DNA of 64,000 nt, from positions 20,857 through 84,856 of the forward strand of contig CALGSW010000015.1 in NCBI GenBank assembly GCA_937901965.1. The letters run 5' to 3'. Positions 27,531 through 35,444 of this stretch are shown in pieces; positions within the stretch are counted from its first letter, which is position 1, and every line of letters begins with the position of its first letter. The position numbers were made by a program, and so were the translations under genes. The stretch is from an uncultured Bacteroidota bacterium (GTDB taxonomy: Bacteria > Bacteroidota > Bacteroidia > Bacteroidales > UBA932). The notes beneath the pieces were generated by a model. That model had not been told where the DNA came from, did not search any database, and saw only the letters and a list, made by a program, of their open reading frames with translations.

Positions 27531-27597
27531 GAAGAATTCCAATTATCAATATATCTTATCACTCTCAAGGTTTGTTTGAGAATGAACTAGTGAAATT

Positions 27598-27634
27598 ATT
27601 ATAAGACTTATAATTACAACATCGTAACATGTTA
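27598..27634. repeat. Two palindromes just before the nuclease gene
   Basis: ATTATAAG-A-CTTATAAT (27598-27614) is a perfect eight-base inverted repeat around one base. TAACATGTTA (27625-27634) is a perfect ten-base palindrome ending five bases before ATG 27640. The pair looks like binding sites for a dimeric regulator. Confidence 0.4.
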
Positions 27635-27639
27635 TAATC

Positions 27640-28545
27640 ATGAAAATATTCGTCAATAAATCAGGTAAACTCGTTTCTCATAAAGAGAAGCCGTTTAAAC
27701 TTGAAAGAGAGATTCAAAAATTATTTGAATCAAATCTTCAAGACATAATGGGACTTGATGTGGTTAAGTCAGAGTTTACTATTAAGAATAAGAGGATTGA
27801 CACTCTTGCTTTTGACTCAAAGACAAGAGCTTTTACGATTATAGAATATAAAAGAGATAAGAATATTAGTGTCGTAGACCAAGGATTTACATACTTGAGT
27901 CTAATGCTTGAGAATAAGGCTGACTTCATTATTGAGTACAATGAAAATAACGCTAAGCCATTAAAAAGAGAAGATGTAGATTGGAGCCAAACGAGAGTAG
28001 CGTTTGTGTCACAAAGCTTCACTGACAATCAAGTTCTGGCTACGAACTTTAAGGACATTGCAATTGAATTATGGGAAGTTAAGCAGTATGATGACAATCT
28101 TATCACAATTCATAACATTAAGAAGACACAGTCAGCAGAGAGTATAAAACCGATTTCTCAACAAAATCAGGCTTTCAAAAAAGTTGCTGAAGAGATTAAA
28201 GTTTATTCTGAAGAGGATAACTTGGCTACTGCTTCTGAAGAGATAGTTGAACTTTACGAGAGATTCAAATCAGCAATTCTTAATTTGGCAGATGGAATTG
28301 AAGTTAAGCCACAGAAATTCTATATCGCTTTCAAGAAAGACAAAAACATCGTTGACCTACAAATTCAAAAGAACTCAATTAAGATTTTCATCAATAAGAA
28401 AAAAGGTACTTTAGATGACCCTAAGAAATTAATGAGAGATGTTTCTGAAATTGGACATTGGGGTAATGGAGACTATCAAGTTCAAGTAAGCAATGATGAA
28501 AATCTAGAATATATAATGAGTCTCGTCAAACAAGCAATATTGTAG
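27640..28545 (+). CDS. PD-(D/E)xK nuclease-like protein with DUF5655-like C-terminus
   Basis: 301 residues. The N-terminal half (about 20-130) has the NucS/DUF91-type nuclease layout: LEREIQKLFESNLQDIMGL, then D54 in KRIDTLAFD and the E69-Y-K71 pair in FTIIEYKRD. The C-terminal part (about 215-300), ending IGHWGNGDYQVQVSNDENLE, fits DUF5655, which is often joined to such domains and may bind nucleic acid. The gene is divergent from the Mod-Res operon and lies between it and the tRNA-Ser attachment region. It may be an independent defence nuclease or an accessory of the operon; substrate unknown. Confidence 0.7.
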   Translation: MKIFVNKSGKLVSHKEKPFKLEREIQKLFESNLQDIMGLDVVKSEFTIKNKRIDTLAFDSKTRAFTIIEYKRDKNISVVDQGFTYLSLMLENKADFIIEYNENNAKPLKREDVDWSQTRVAFVSQSFTDNQVLATNFKDIAIELWEVKQYDDNLITIHNIKKTQSAESIKPISQQNQAFKKVAEEIKVYSEEDNLATASEEIVELYERFKSAILNLADGIEVKPQKFYIAFKKDKNIVDLQIQKNSIKIFINKKKGTLDDPKKLMRDVSEIGHWGNGDYQVQVSNDENLEYIMSLVKQAIL

Positions 28546-28590
28546 CTTTCTCCACTATCAAACTTATTTAGATTTTTGCATAAAAAAAGA

Positions 28591-28662
28591 GACTAAATCT
28601 GGGTTTTAGTCCCCGATTTAGTCCCCGATACTTGCAACTACCTCATTTTCAGTAGTAGTTGC
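28591..28662. other. Probable integrase attachment region at the 3' end of tRNA-Ser
   Basis: Three repeat types are packed together. There is an imperfect inverted repeat GACTAAATCTGGG/CCCCGATTTAGTC (28591-28603, 28611-28623). There is a tandem 12-base repeat TTAGTCCCCGAT (28606-28617, 28618-28629). There is an inverted repeat GCAACTAC/GTAGTTGC (28634-28641, 28655-28662) that touches the last base of the tRNA gene. Tandem arm sites plus an inverted core beside a tRNA 3' end are typical of tyrosine-recombinase attachment sites. No integrase or matching second site is in the window. Confidence 0.5.
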
Positions 28663-28748
28663 GGTGAGGGGGGGATTCGAACCCCCGGAACCCTTACGAG
28701 TTCGGCAGTTTAGCAAACTGCTGGTTTCAGCCACTCACCCACCTCACC
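28662..28748 (-). tRNA. tRNA-Ser(GCU)
   Basis: The minus strand begins GGTGAGGTGGGTGAGTGGCT and ends with CCTCACC plus discriminator G. The acceptor stem GGTGAGG/CCTCACC is perfect, the anticodon loop reads TTTGCTAA with anticodon GCT, a long variable arm follows, and the T-arm holds GGTTCGAATCC. The 87-base length and variable arm fit a class II serine tRNA. CCA is not encoded. The gene is directly preceded by a promoter match (28777-28806) and followed by the attachment-like repeats. Confidence 0.95.
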
Positions 28749-28752
28749 AAAA

Positions 28753-28772
28753 CCCTGCGTTTTGGCGCAGGG
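28753..28772 (-). terminator. Hairpin between floA and tRNA-Ser, terminator or tRNA leader
   Basis: CCCTGCG and CGCAGGG form a perfect seven-base stem around a six-base loop, followed on the minus strand by TTTT. It lies downstream of floA and just before the tRNA, so it may end floA transcription or form part of the pre-tRNA leader. Confidence 0.4.
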
Positions 28773-28776
28773 AGTG

Positions 28777-28806
28777 CAAAGATACTAATTCTTTTTAATG
28801 TGCAAA
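28777..28806 (-). promoter_or_regulatory. Promoter of tRNA-Ser, TTG-N18-TATCTTTG
   Basis: On the minus strand TATCTTTG (28784-28777) is a perfect -7 box, with TTG about 18 bases upstream (28805-28803). The start would lie near 28770, about 20 bases before the tRNA. Confidence 0.5.
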
Positions 28807-28815
28807 ATTTTGGCT

Positions 28816-29781
28816 CTACTTCTGTGGCTTGGCGATGTTCTCGCGCATTTCTGTGTCGGCCTGGATGTTGCGGAATTTGTAGTAGTCCATAATGCCCATG
28901 TTGCCGGAGCGGAAGGCTTCTGCCATGGCGAGTGGGATCTGGGCTTCTGCTTCGATAACTTTTGCGCGGGCTTCCTGGGCCTTGGCTTTCATCTCTTGTT
29001 CAAGGGCTACGGCCATTGCGCGCTTCTCTTCTGCGCGGGCCTGGGCTATGTTTTTGTCTGCATTGGCCTGGTCCATCTGAAGCACGGCGCCTATGTTGCG
29101 TCCAATGTCTATATCTGCGATGTCAATGGAGAGGATCTCAAAGGCGGTGCCGGCGTCTAGACCTTTGTCAAGCACTACCTTGGAAATGGAATCCGGGTTC
29201 TCCATAACGGATTTGTGTGATTCGGCTGAACCGATGCTTGATACAATGCCTTCGCCTACTCGGGCTAGCACGGTCTCTTCGCCTGCTCCTCCTACGAGTT
29301 GTTTGATGTTCGCTCTAACTGTGACGCGGGCTTTTGCAATAAGCTGGATTCCGTCTTTTGCAACGGCGGTAACGGGAGGGGTGTTAATCACTTTTGGGTT
29401 AACTGACATCTGTACGGCTTCAAATACATCGCGGCCTGCCAGGTCAATGGCGGCTGCCATTTTGAAGTTGAGGGGGATGTTTGCCTTGTCTGCTGAGATT
29501 AGTGCGTTAACTACGTTTGGTACGTTTCCTTTTGCAAGGAAGTGTGCCTCTAGCTCGTTTGCATTAAGTTCAAGTCCTGCTTTTGTTCCTGTTATCATTG
29601 CCATAACTATTGTTCCGGGAGGAACTTTTCTCCACCTCATCAGTACCAGTTGAAGAAGCGAGATTCTTACTCCTGAAATAAGGGCCTGAAACCACAGGGT
29701 GATGGGAAAGAACCACAGAAGGATTGTAAGTCCCACAAGGGAGATACCTATCCACACCAAATAGATTGTAATTTCTGTCAT
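28816..29781 (-). CDS. floA: Flotillin-like protein FloA
   Basis: 321 residues from the Met at 29781; an in-frame ATG at 29829 would overlap nfeD and adds a charged stretch unlike the family. One membrane hairpin is visible at about residues 4-25 with a second hydrophobic stretch near 28-44, then the flotillin/SPFH-type core (FKMAAAIDLAGRDVFEAVQM, VIGEGIVSS-like VARVGEGIVSSIGS) and a helical Ala/Glu-rich part (about 235-290). FloA organises membrane microdomains. It is the last gene of the SPOR-nfeD-floA operon, and the nfeD-floA pairing is conserved in many bacteria. Confidence 0.9.
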   Translation of the reverse strand: MTEITIYLVWIGISLVGLTILLWFFPITLWFQALISGVRISLLQLVLMRWRKVPPGTIVMAMITGTKAGLELNANELEAHFLAKGNVPNVVNALISADKANIPLNFKMAAAIDLAGRDVFEAVQMSVNPKVINTPPVTAVAKDGIQLIAKARVTVRANIKQLVGGAGEETVLARVGEGIVSSIGSAESHKSVMENPDSISKVVLDKGLDAGTAFEILSIDIADIDIGRNIGAVLQMDQANADKNIAQARAEEKRAMAVALEQEMKAKAQEARAKVIEAEAQIPLAMAEAFRSGNMGIMDYYKFRNIQADTEMRENIAKPQK

Positions 29782-29806
29782 ATTTTTTGATTTTAGTTTT
29801 TCTGGT

Positions 29807-30274
29807 TTATTTATCTGATTTTCTAACAATTATCTTGCCATCTTCAATTGAGATGACCTCTATCTTTGAGCCTGACGGTATTATACCCTCTCTGGATACT
29901 ACTTCAACATCCTCTCCGGATAGTCTTGCTTTGCCTGACGGGGCGAGTCTGCTTGTTGTGACTCCCTCTACTCCGGGTATTATTCCTTTCTCTTCCGGGG
30001 CTGAGTCTACTCTGGCGCTTATCTTAGTATTAAGTGTAGCTCTTTTCCATGTTTTTGAACGGAGGATCAGCCATGTTGATATTGCTGTTGCAAGTATTAT
30101 GGCTCCCAGAATTATAAGACCTGTGGTTGTGTTAAACATTGTAAATCCCAGTATGGCAGCTCCTGCAAGTGAGAGCAGCCCAAGGATGCCTGCCACCCCG
30201 AATCCGGGTATTATCAAAACCTCAATGGCCAGAAGAATAAGACCTATTACGATAAGGGTGATTATTAGTGACAT
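29807..30274 (-). CDS. nfeD: NfeD-like membrane protein
   Basis: 155 residues with three hydrophobic segments (about 3-25, 29-49 and 53-72) followed by a soluble beta-barrel (about 95-155) of the NfeD OB-fold type, with RLAPSGKARLSGEDVEVVSR and GSKIEVISIEDGKIIVRK. It is the short form without the serine-protease domain. NfeD works with the flotillin encoded 25 bases downstream in membrane organisation. The start is one base after the previous stop. Confidence 0.85.
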   Translation of the reverse strand: MSLIITLIVIGLILLAIEVLIIPGFGVAGILGLLSLAGAAILGFTMFNTTTGLIILGAIILATAISTWLILRSKTWKRATLNTKISARVDSAPEEKGIIPGVEGVTTSRLAPSGKARLSGEDVEVVSREGIIPSGSKIEVISIEDGKIIVRKSDK

Positions 30275-30275
30275 A

Positions 30276-32123
30276 TTATTTTGTTTTACCTATTTGTTCT
30301 ACCGATACTCCTTGTGTGCCTGTTGTATTAAGGGTTCTCTCCAGACTCTCGGCCTCCTCTTTTGTATTGAAAGGTCCTATAAAGTATTCTGATTTACCTG
30401 CCGCAGAGAGTCTCCTTGCCACATCTTTGTCCGTAATAGCTCTTATGGCAGAGAGTACGGATGCGGGGAGGTCTTCAGGATAACCCGATATCTTTACATG
30501 ATATGACATCTGCTCTCTTATTTTGTCCTCTTCAAGCCTGGCGTTTTTTACATTTATACTTTTGCCGTTTTTGTATGCCACTATCATTGCGCTTCTGAAT
30601 CCTTTTGCCTTTACTTTTTGAAGTGCTGCCGATGCTTCGCCGTAACGGCTGAAATTTCCTGCCGCATATAACCATTTACCTGTAGGGGTTTTTGTTTCAA
30701 ATACGGGCGTTATCCCCTTGAAGGTGGCTGGTGTTGCCCTATTTGCAATAACAGCAAGCTGGATTCTGTAGACAAGTATCTCCTCCGGAGCCTCACTGAA
30801 AATTTTACTCTTCTCCTCAATTCTAAATGAGTAGTCTTCCTGTTTTTCAGGTTTAAGGAGCCTCTTAACAGTTAATTGACCCGGATTTGTTTTATTTAGT
30901 TTAAAATCGTCAAAACCTTTTTCTGCTGCTACTGATGCCTGAATGGGCTCAACCTCTCTACGCGGAATGAGTATTCCTTTGTTGAGGAACTCCAGCTCCT
31001 TCTCCTGAACAGCCTTTCCTGCCATCTGGAGTTTCTCTCTGAGCTGTGAGACGTAAATCTCCCCGGATGTTATCTCCCTCTCCAGAGTGCTTCTGTCATC
31101 TATGTTTGATAGTGATGCGAATTTCCCTCTCAGAGCGTCCAGGGATTTAAACGTTGAGTCTATCTGACTCTGTATCTTTCTTACCTCCTTGACCAATGAC
31201 GGATAGTCTCCCGTATTTGGTTCTGAGACTTTTTCCCCCTCTGCCTCCTCCTTTTCATTAGTAAGGGCCGAGATTCTTAACGCCTCTGCCGGGTCACTTA
31301 TTGAGCTTTTTATAGGATTTACCTCATACTCCAGTCTGTATATTCTTAAACTGTCTGAATTTGCAATGCTTCTGTTTGATACAAGATATGAGTAGTGTTT
31401 TGATAAATCGTTAATCAACAGATAGTCATCAGACGGGGTTGAATATGGAAAACCGAGGTTTTGGGGAATATCCCACCTGCCTGATTTATCGTCAAACTTA
31501 CTGATGTATAGGTCAAATCCACCCACCCCGTACTGTCCGTTTGATGCAAAGTAAAGCTCTTTTCCATCTTTAGAAATTACCGGAAGAATTTCGTCTCCTG
31601 TAGAATTGATGTGCTCTCCCAGCTGCTCGGGAGCATGCCATAAAGTGTCATTAATACGGATACTTCTGTAGATATCATAGTTTCCGCTTTTGTTTACGGC
31701 GGAGAAATACAATGTGTCCGATTCAGGATTTGTATAGACCAGATTAAGGGGATTTGAATTTGACTTAGTATTACCAAGAATTTCAGGGAGGGGAGCCCAG
31801 ATAAGTCCTTTCTGTTCAGGCAAATAGAGCATAAAATCTCTTTTAGGTACGTCTGAATGCCCTTGCGGAACCGGGTTTGCGGCAAATTCCAGCATTCCTT
31901 TTCCATTTTCACACCTTGCTATCTGAATAGTAAGGGTATTGGAAAATTTCTCATCGGTTGAGCTCTCCAGTAAAGATTTGTAAATCTCTGAAGCTGCTTC
32001 AAAGTTGAAACCTCTTCTGAGCCTCTCTGCTCTTTCGTACTCAGAAGATGATGTCTGTCCCTGTGAGCATGCAAAGCCACTTGCCAGCATGCAGATGGTA
32101 AGCAGGAAGTAAGACTTGTTCAT
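30276..32123 (-). CDS. PD40 and SPOR-domain envelope protein
   Basis: 615 residues with an N-terminal export signal (about 1-20; CMLASGFACSQG has a Cys, but the preceding residues are not a good lipobox). Residues about 100-270 contain WD40-like PD40 repeats (ESDTLYFSAVNKSGNYDIYR; KELYFASNGQYGVGGFDLYI), which in this phylum are common in envelope proteins. A coiled coil follows (about 310-390). The C-terminus has SPOR-like segments (YRIQLAVIANRATPATFKGI; the last 70 residues), which bind denuded peptidoglycan. It is first in the operon and has its own promoter match at 32149-32156. Confidence 0.75.
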   Translation of the reverse strand: MNKSYFLLTICMLASGFACSQGQTSSSEYERAERLRRGFNFEAASEIYKSLLESSTDEKFSNTLTIQIARCENGKGMLEFAANPVPQGHSDVPKRDFMLYLPEQKGLIWAPLPEILGNTKSNSNPLNLVYTNPESDTLYFSAVNKSGNYDIYRSIRINDTLWHAPEQLGEHINSTGDEILPVISKDGKELYFASNGQYGVGGFDLYISKFDDKSGRWDIPQNLGFPYSTPSDDYLLINDLSKHYSYLVSNRSIANSDSLRIYRLEYEVNPIKSSISDPAEALRISALTNEKEEAEGEKVSEPNTGDYPSLVKEVRKIQSQIDSTFKSLDALRGKFASLSNIDDRSTLEREITSGEIYVSQLREKLQMAGKAVQEKELEFLNKGILIPRREVEPIQASVAAEKGFDDFKLNKTNPGQLTVKRLLKPEKQEDYSFRIEEKSKIFSEAPEEILVYRIQLAVIANRATPATFKGITPVFETKTPTGKWLYAAGNFSRYGEASAALQKVKAKGFRSAMIVAYKNGKSINVKNARLEEDKIREQMSYHVKISGYPEDLPASVLSAIRAITDKDVARRLSAAGKSEYFIGPFNTKEEAESLERTLNTTGTQGVSVEQIGKTK

Positions 32124-32148
32124 AAGTGATTGAATGAATAGTGAACAA

Positions 32149-32156
32149 CAAAATTA
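32149..32156 (-). promoter_or_regulatory. -7 box of the SPOR-nfeD-floA operon
   Basis: The minus strand reads TAATTTTG here, a match to TAnnTTTG, about 26 bases before ATG 32123. Confidence 0.45.
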
Positions 32157-32186
32157 CGAAATTCTTCATATATTGTGAAAAAATAC

Positions 32187-32194
32187 TACTTTTG
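32187..32194 (+). promoter_or_regulatory. -7 box of secDF
   Basis: TACTTTTG matches TAnnTTTG; the start would lie near 32200, about 40 bases before ATG 32240. It is back-to-back with the divergent promoter at 32149-32156. Confidence 0.45.
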
Positions 32195-32239
32195 TAGGCT
32201 AATTTTAGAAGGATTGTATTAAATTAAAACAGATATTCC

Positions 32240-35200
32240 ATGCAAAGTAAAGGTGCCATTAAATTAGTGGCAATTTTGATCGCCCTGGCTTGTATTTATC
32301 AACTGTCATTCACATGGGCAACAAGGAATCAGGAGAAGAAGGCAAAAGTCTATGCAGCAGCTGCTGTTGAAGCAGAGAAGGTTTCTCCTGCATTTGCTCT
32401 GGTTCCTGAATTGGAGAAGTCATTTTATCTTGATTCTCTTAATCTTGCAAAAGAGAGATTTTATCTTGACTCAATCACTGCTGAAAAGGTATTTCTCGGA
32501 TTTACCTACAAACAGATAAAGGAGAAGGAGATAAATCTTGGTCTTGACCTTAGGGGTGGTATGAACGTAATGCTGGAGGTGAAGGTTTATGACCTTGTAA
32601 ATGCGCTTTCCGGTTACAACAAGGACCCTCTCTTTGCTCAGGCTATGAATCAGGCTCAGGCTAACATGGCAAATTCACGTACAGACTTTATCACCCTGTT
32701 TGCACAGGAGTGGGATAAGGTTGCCCCGGGAAAAAGACTGTCGTCAATTTTCGGGACATACGAAATGAAGGACAGGATTACAGCCGAGAGTACCAATGCA
32801 GAGGTTATTGATGTAATCAGAGAGGAGGCAGAGAGTGCAATCTCAAACTCTTTCAACGTTCTCAGAAATCGTATTGACAGATTCGGTGTAACTCAGCCAA
32901 ATATCCAGAAACTTGGAAACTCGGGAAGAATACTTGTTGAGTTACCGGGTGTAAAGGATCCTGAACGTGTAAGAAAGCTGCTTCAGGGTACAGCTTCGCT
33001 GGAGTTCTGGGAGACATATGAAAATAAAGAGATTTATCAGTACCTGGCCGAAGCCGACAACGCCATTAAGAATTTGATGGATGAAACTTCGGTTATGCCT
33101 GCTGTTTCCGAATCTGCTATTGCAAAGGATACTACAGCAACAGCCGTTAGTGATTCTGCAAAAGTTGCTCAGGAGCTTTTAGCCGGCATTACCACTGACT
33201 CTCTGTCAATGGATGAGGCTGCAATTGCAAAGCAAAACCCTCTGTTCTATCTCCTCAACCCTAATGTAGCTCAGGGTCAGCTTATGCAGGGTGCATGTAT
33301 AGGACGTGCTCACTACAGAGATACAGCAAAGATTGGCTCATGGCTGAGACTGCCTCAGATTCAGGCAATATTCCCTGCAGACATGAAGCCTATGTGGTCA
33401 GTTAAGGCTATTGATCAATCTAATACAATATTTGAACTGGTCGCTATTAAAGCTAATACAAGAGATGGCAGAGCTCCTCTTGACGGAGGTGTTATTACTG
33501 ATGCACGCCGTGCTTTTGGGAACAACAGTGCTGTTCCTGAAGTAAGCATGACAATGAATGCAGAGGGGGCCAGAGTTTGGGCAACTATGACTGCAAACAA
33601 TGTTGGTCGTCAGATTGCAATTGTACTGGACGGAATGGTTTACTCTTATCCGGTTGTAAATGGTGAGATACCTGGAGGCCAATCAAGCATTAGCGGAAAC
33701 TTTACTATTGAGGAGGCAGATGACCTTGCAAACGTTCTTAAGTCAGGTAAGCTTCCTGCTCCTGCAAAAATAGTTCAGGATACTGTAGTTGGTCCGTCTT
33801 TAGGTAGTGAATCCATCAATGCTGGTCTAATATCGTTTGTTATAGCATTCTTACTGGTTCTGCTGTACATGATTCTGTTCTATAACGGAGCCGGTATGGT
33901 GGCAAATATCGCACTCTTGTCAAACGTGCTATTCCTGTTTGGTGCCCTTACATCATTCGGTGCTGTTCTTACACTTCCGGGTATTGCGGGTATTGTGCTT
34001 ACTCTGGGTATGGCGGTAGATGCCAACGTTATTATATATGAGCGTATCAAAGAGGAGCTCAGGGCAGGAAAAGGTCTCGGGCTAGCTATAGCAGACGGAT
34101 ATAAAAACGCATACTCTGCGATTATTGACGGTAACCTTACAACCATTATTACAGGTATTGTACTAGCGGTATTTGGCTCCGGTCCGGTTCAGGGTTTTGC
34201 CACAACTCTGGTAATAGGTATTATTACCTCTCTTATCACCTCAATATTTGTCTCAAGACTTATTTTTGAATGGAGACTTAAGAGGAAGAAAAATATCACT
34301 TTTGATAACAAGTACACCAGGAACATTCTTCAGAATACAAAAGTTGACTTTGTCTCTCTGAGGAAGTATGCATACATATTCTCGGTTTCAGCCATGATCA
34401 TTGGTGGCGGGTTCATTGTAGTAAAAGGATTTAGCTATGGTGTAGACTTTACCGGTGGTCGTACATATGTTGTGAGATTTGATAAAGAGGTCTCAACAGA
34501 AGATGTAAGGTCTGCGGTTCTTGCTGAATTCCAGGAGGGTATAGAGGTTAAGCAGTTTGGTGGTGCAAATCAGATGAAGATCACAACCAAGTTCATGATT
34601 GAAAATGATAATCCTGAAACGGACAAACTGGTTGATGAAAAACTTTATAATGCATTAAACGGCCTTTATGCAGCAGCAATAAGCTATGAAGAATTTACGT
34701 CAACTACAGACAATCCAAATGGTATTATTCAATCTGAAAAGGTAGGACCTACTATCGCCGATGATATTAAGAGAGATGCGATGATTGCGATTGCGTTTGC
34801 TCTTTTGGCCATATTCCTCTATATAGCAGCGAGGTTCAGGAACTGGAGCTGGGGTTCAGGCGGTGTTATTGCGCTTGCGCACGATGCTGTATTCACTATG
34901 GGATTCTTCTCAATCTTCACAGGGATACTTCCATTCAGCCTTGATGTAGACCAGACCTTTATAGCAGCGATTCTTACAATTATAGGTTACTCTATCAATG
35001 ATACAGTGATTATTTTTGACAGAATCCGTGAATACAGGACCCTGTATCCTAAGAGGGATCTGAAAACAAATATAAATGAAGCCTTGAACAGTACTCTTGC
35101 CAGAACAATGAACACAGCGGGTACCACCCTTGTAGTTATGATTGCAATTGCGATTTTTGGAGGAGAGGTAATCAGAGGATTCTCTGTAGCTCTTATCATT

Positions 35201-35308
35201 GGTATTGTAATTGGTACTTACTCTTCAATCTTTATTGCGGCCCCAGTTGTTTATGATATCGTAAACAAAAGAGAGGCTAGGGCAAAAGCTAAAGAGCTAA
35301 AAAAATAG
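32240..35308 (+). CDS. secDF: SecD-SecF fusion protein translocase subunit
   Basis: 1022 residues containing both halves in one chain. The SecD half has DLRGGMNVMLEVKV (about 107-120), VSMTMNAEGARVWA-type periplasmic core and six membrane segments (about 535-700). The SecF half follows from about residue 705, with YGVDFTGGRTYVV (about 733-745) and six further segments. Together with SecYEG it drives export using the proton gradient. The fusion, as opposed to separate secD and secF, is typical of Bacteroidota. A strong terminator follows at 35327-35363. Confidence 0.95.
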   Translation: MQSKGAIKLVAILIALACIYQLSFTWATRNQEKKAKVYAAAAVEAEKVSPAFALVPELEKSFYLDSLNLAKERFYLDSITAEKVFLGFTYKQIKEKEINLGLDLRGGMNVMLEVKVYDLVNALSGYNKDPLFAQAMNQAQANMANSRTDFITLFAQEWDKVAPGKRLSSIFGTYEMKDRITAESTNAEVIDVIREEAESAISNSFNVLRNRIDRFGVTQPNIQKLGNSGRILVELPGVKDPERVRKLLQGTASLEFWETYENKEIYQYLAEADNAIKNLMDETSVMPAVSESAIAKDTTATAVSDSAKVAQELLAGITTDSLSMDEAAIAKQNPLFYLLNPNVAQGQLMQGACIGRAHYRDTAKIGSWLRLPQIQAIFPADMKPMWSVKAIDQSNTIFELVAIKANTRDGRAPLDGGVITDARRAFGNNSAVPEVSMTMNAEGARVWATMTANNVGRQIAIVLDGMVYSYPVVNGEIPGGQSSISGNFTIEEADDLANVLKSGKLPAPAKIVQDTVVGPSLGSESINAGLISFVIAFLLVLLYMILFYNGAGMVANIALLSNVLFLFGALTSFGAVLTLPGIAGIVLTLGMAVDANVIIYERIKEELRAGKGLGLAIADGYKNAYSAIIDGNLTTIITGIVLAVFGSGPVQGFATTLVIGIITSLITSIFVSRLIFEWRLKRKKNITFDNKYTRNILQNTKVDFVSLRKYAYIFSVSAMIIGGGFIVVKGFSYGVDFTGGRTYVVRFDKEVSTEDVRSAVLAEFQEGIEVKQFGGANQMKITTKFMIENDNPETDKLVDEKLYNALNGLYAAAISYEEFTSTTDNPNGIIQSEKVGPTIADDIKRDAMIAIAFALLAIFLYIAARFRNWSWGSGGVIALAHDAVFTMGFFSIFTGILPFSLDVDQTFIAAILTIIGYSINDTVIIFDRIREYRTLYPKRDLKTNINEALNSTLARTMNTAGTTLVVMIAIAIFGGEVIRGFSVALIIGIVIGTYSSIFIAAPVVYDIVNKREARAKAKELKK

Positions 35309-35326
35309 TATCTTATAAGGTATTTA

Positions 35327-35363
35327 AATAAGCCGGCAGGAGTCTCCTGCCGGCTTATTTTTT
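35327..35363 (+). terminator. Strong terminator after secDF
   Basis: AATAAGCCGGCAGGA (35327-35341) and TCCTGCCGGCTTATT (35345-35359) form a perfect 15-base stem with a three-base loop, followed by T-rich sequence. It may work in both directions, but the + strand has the better T-run. Confidence 0.9.
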
Positions 35364-35444
35364 GTTAATATTTTATTTGGTTTTACACCAATTTATTACA
35401 AACTTTGTATAAATCAATTAATAATTATAATCAAAACGGCCATT

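Larger units (their letters stand above)
27087..27639. other. Divergent control region between mod and the PD-(D/E)xK gene
   Basis: 553 bases, AT-rich, with no convincing gene; a 69-residue + frame at 27370-27579 looks like chance. It contains an inverted repeat (27301-27309 with 27340-27348), a possible + promoter at 27498-27530, and two palindromes at 27598-27634. It must hold the promoters of both the defence operon and the 27640 gene. Confidence 0.5.

Noticed and set aside
27370..27579. 69-residue + frame in the gap between mod and the nuclease gene
   Set aside because: Composition and lack of any motif look like chance; the 27523 promoter box lies inside it and reads towards the next gene.
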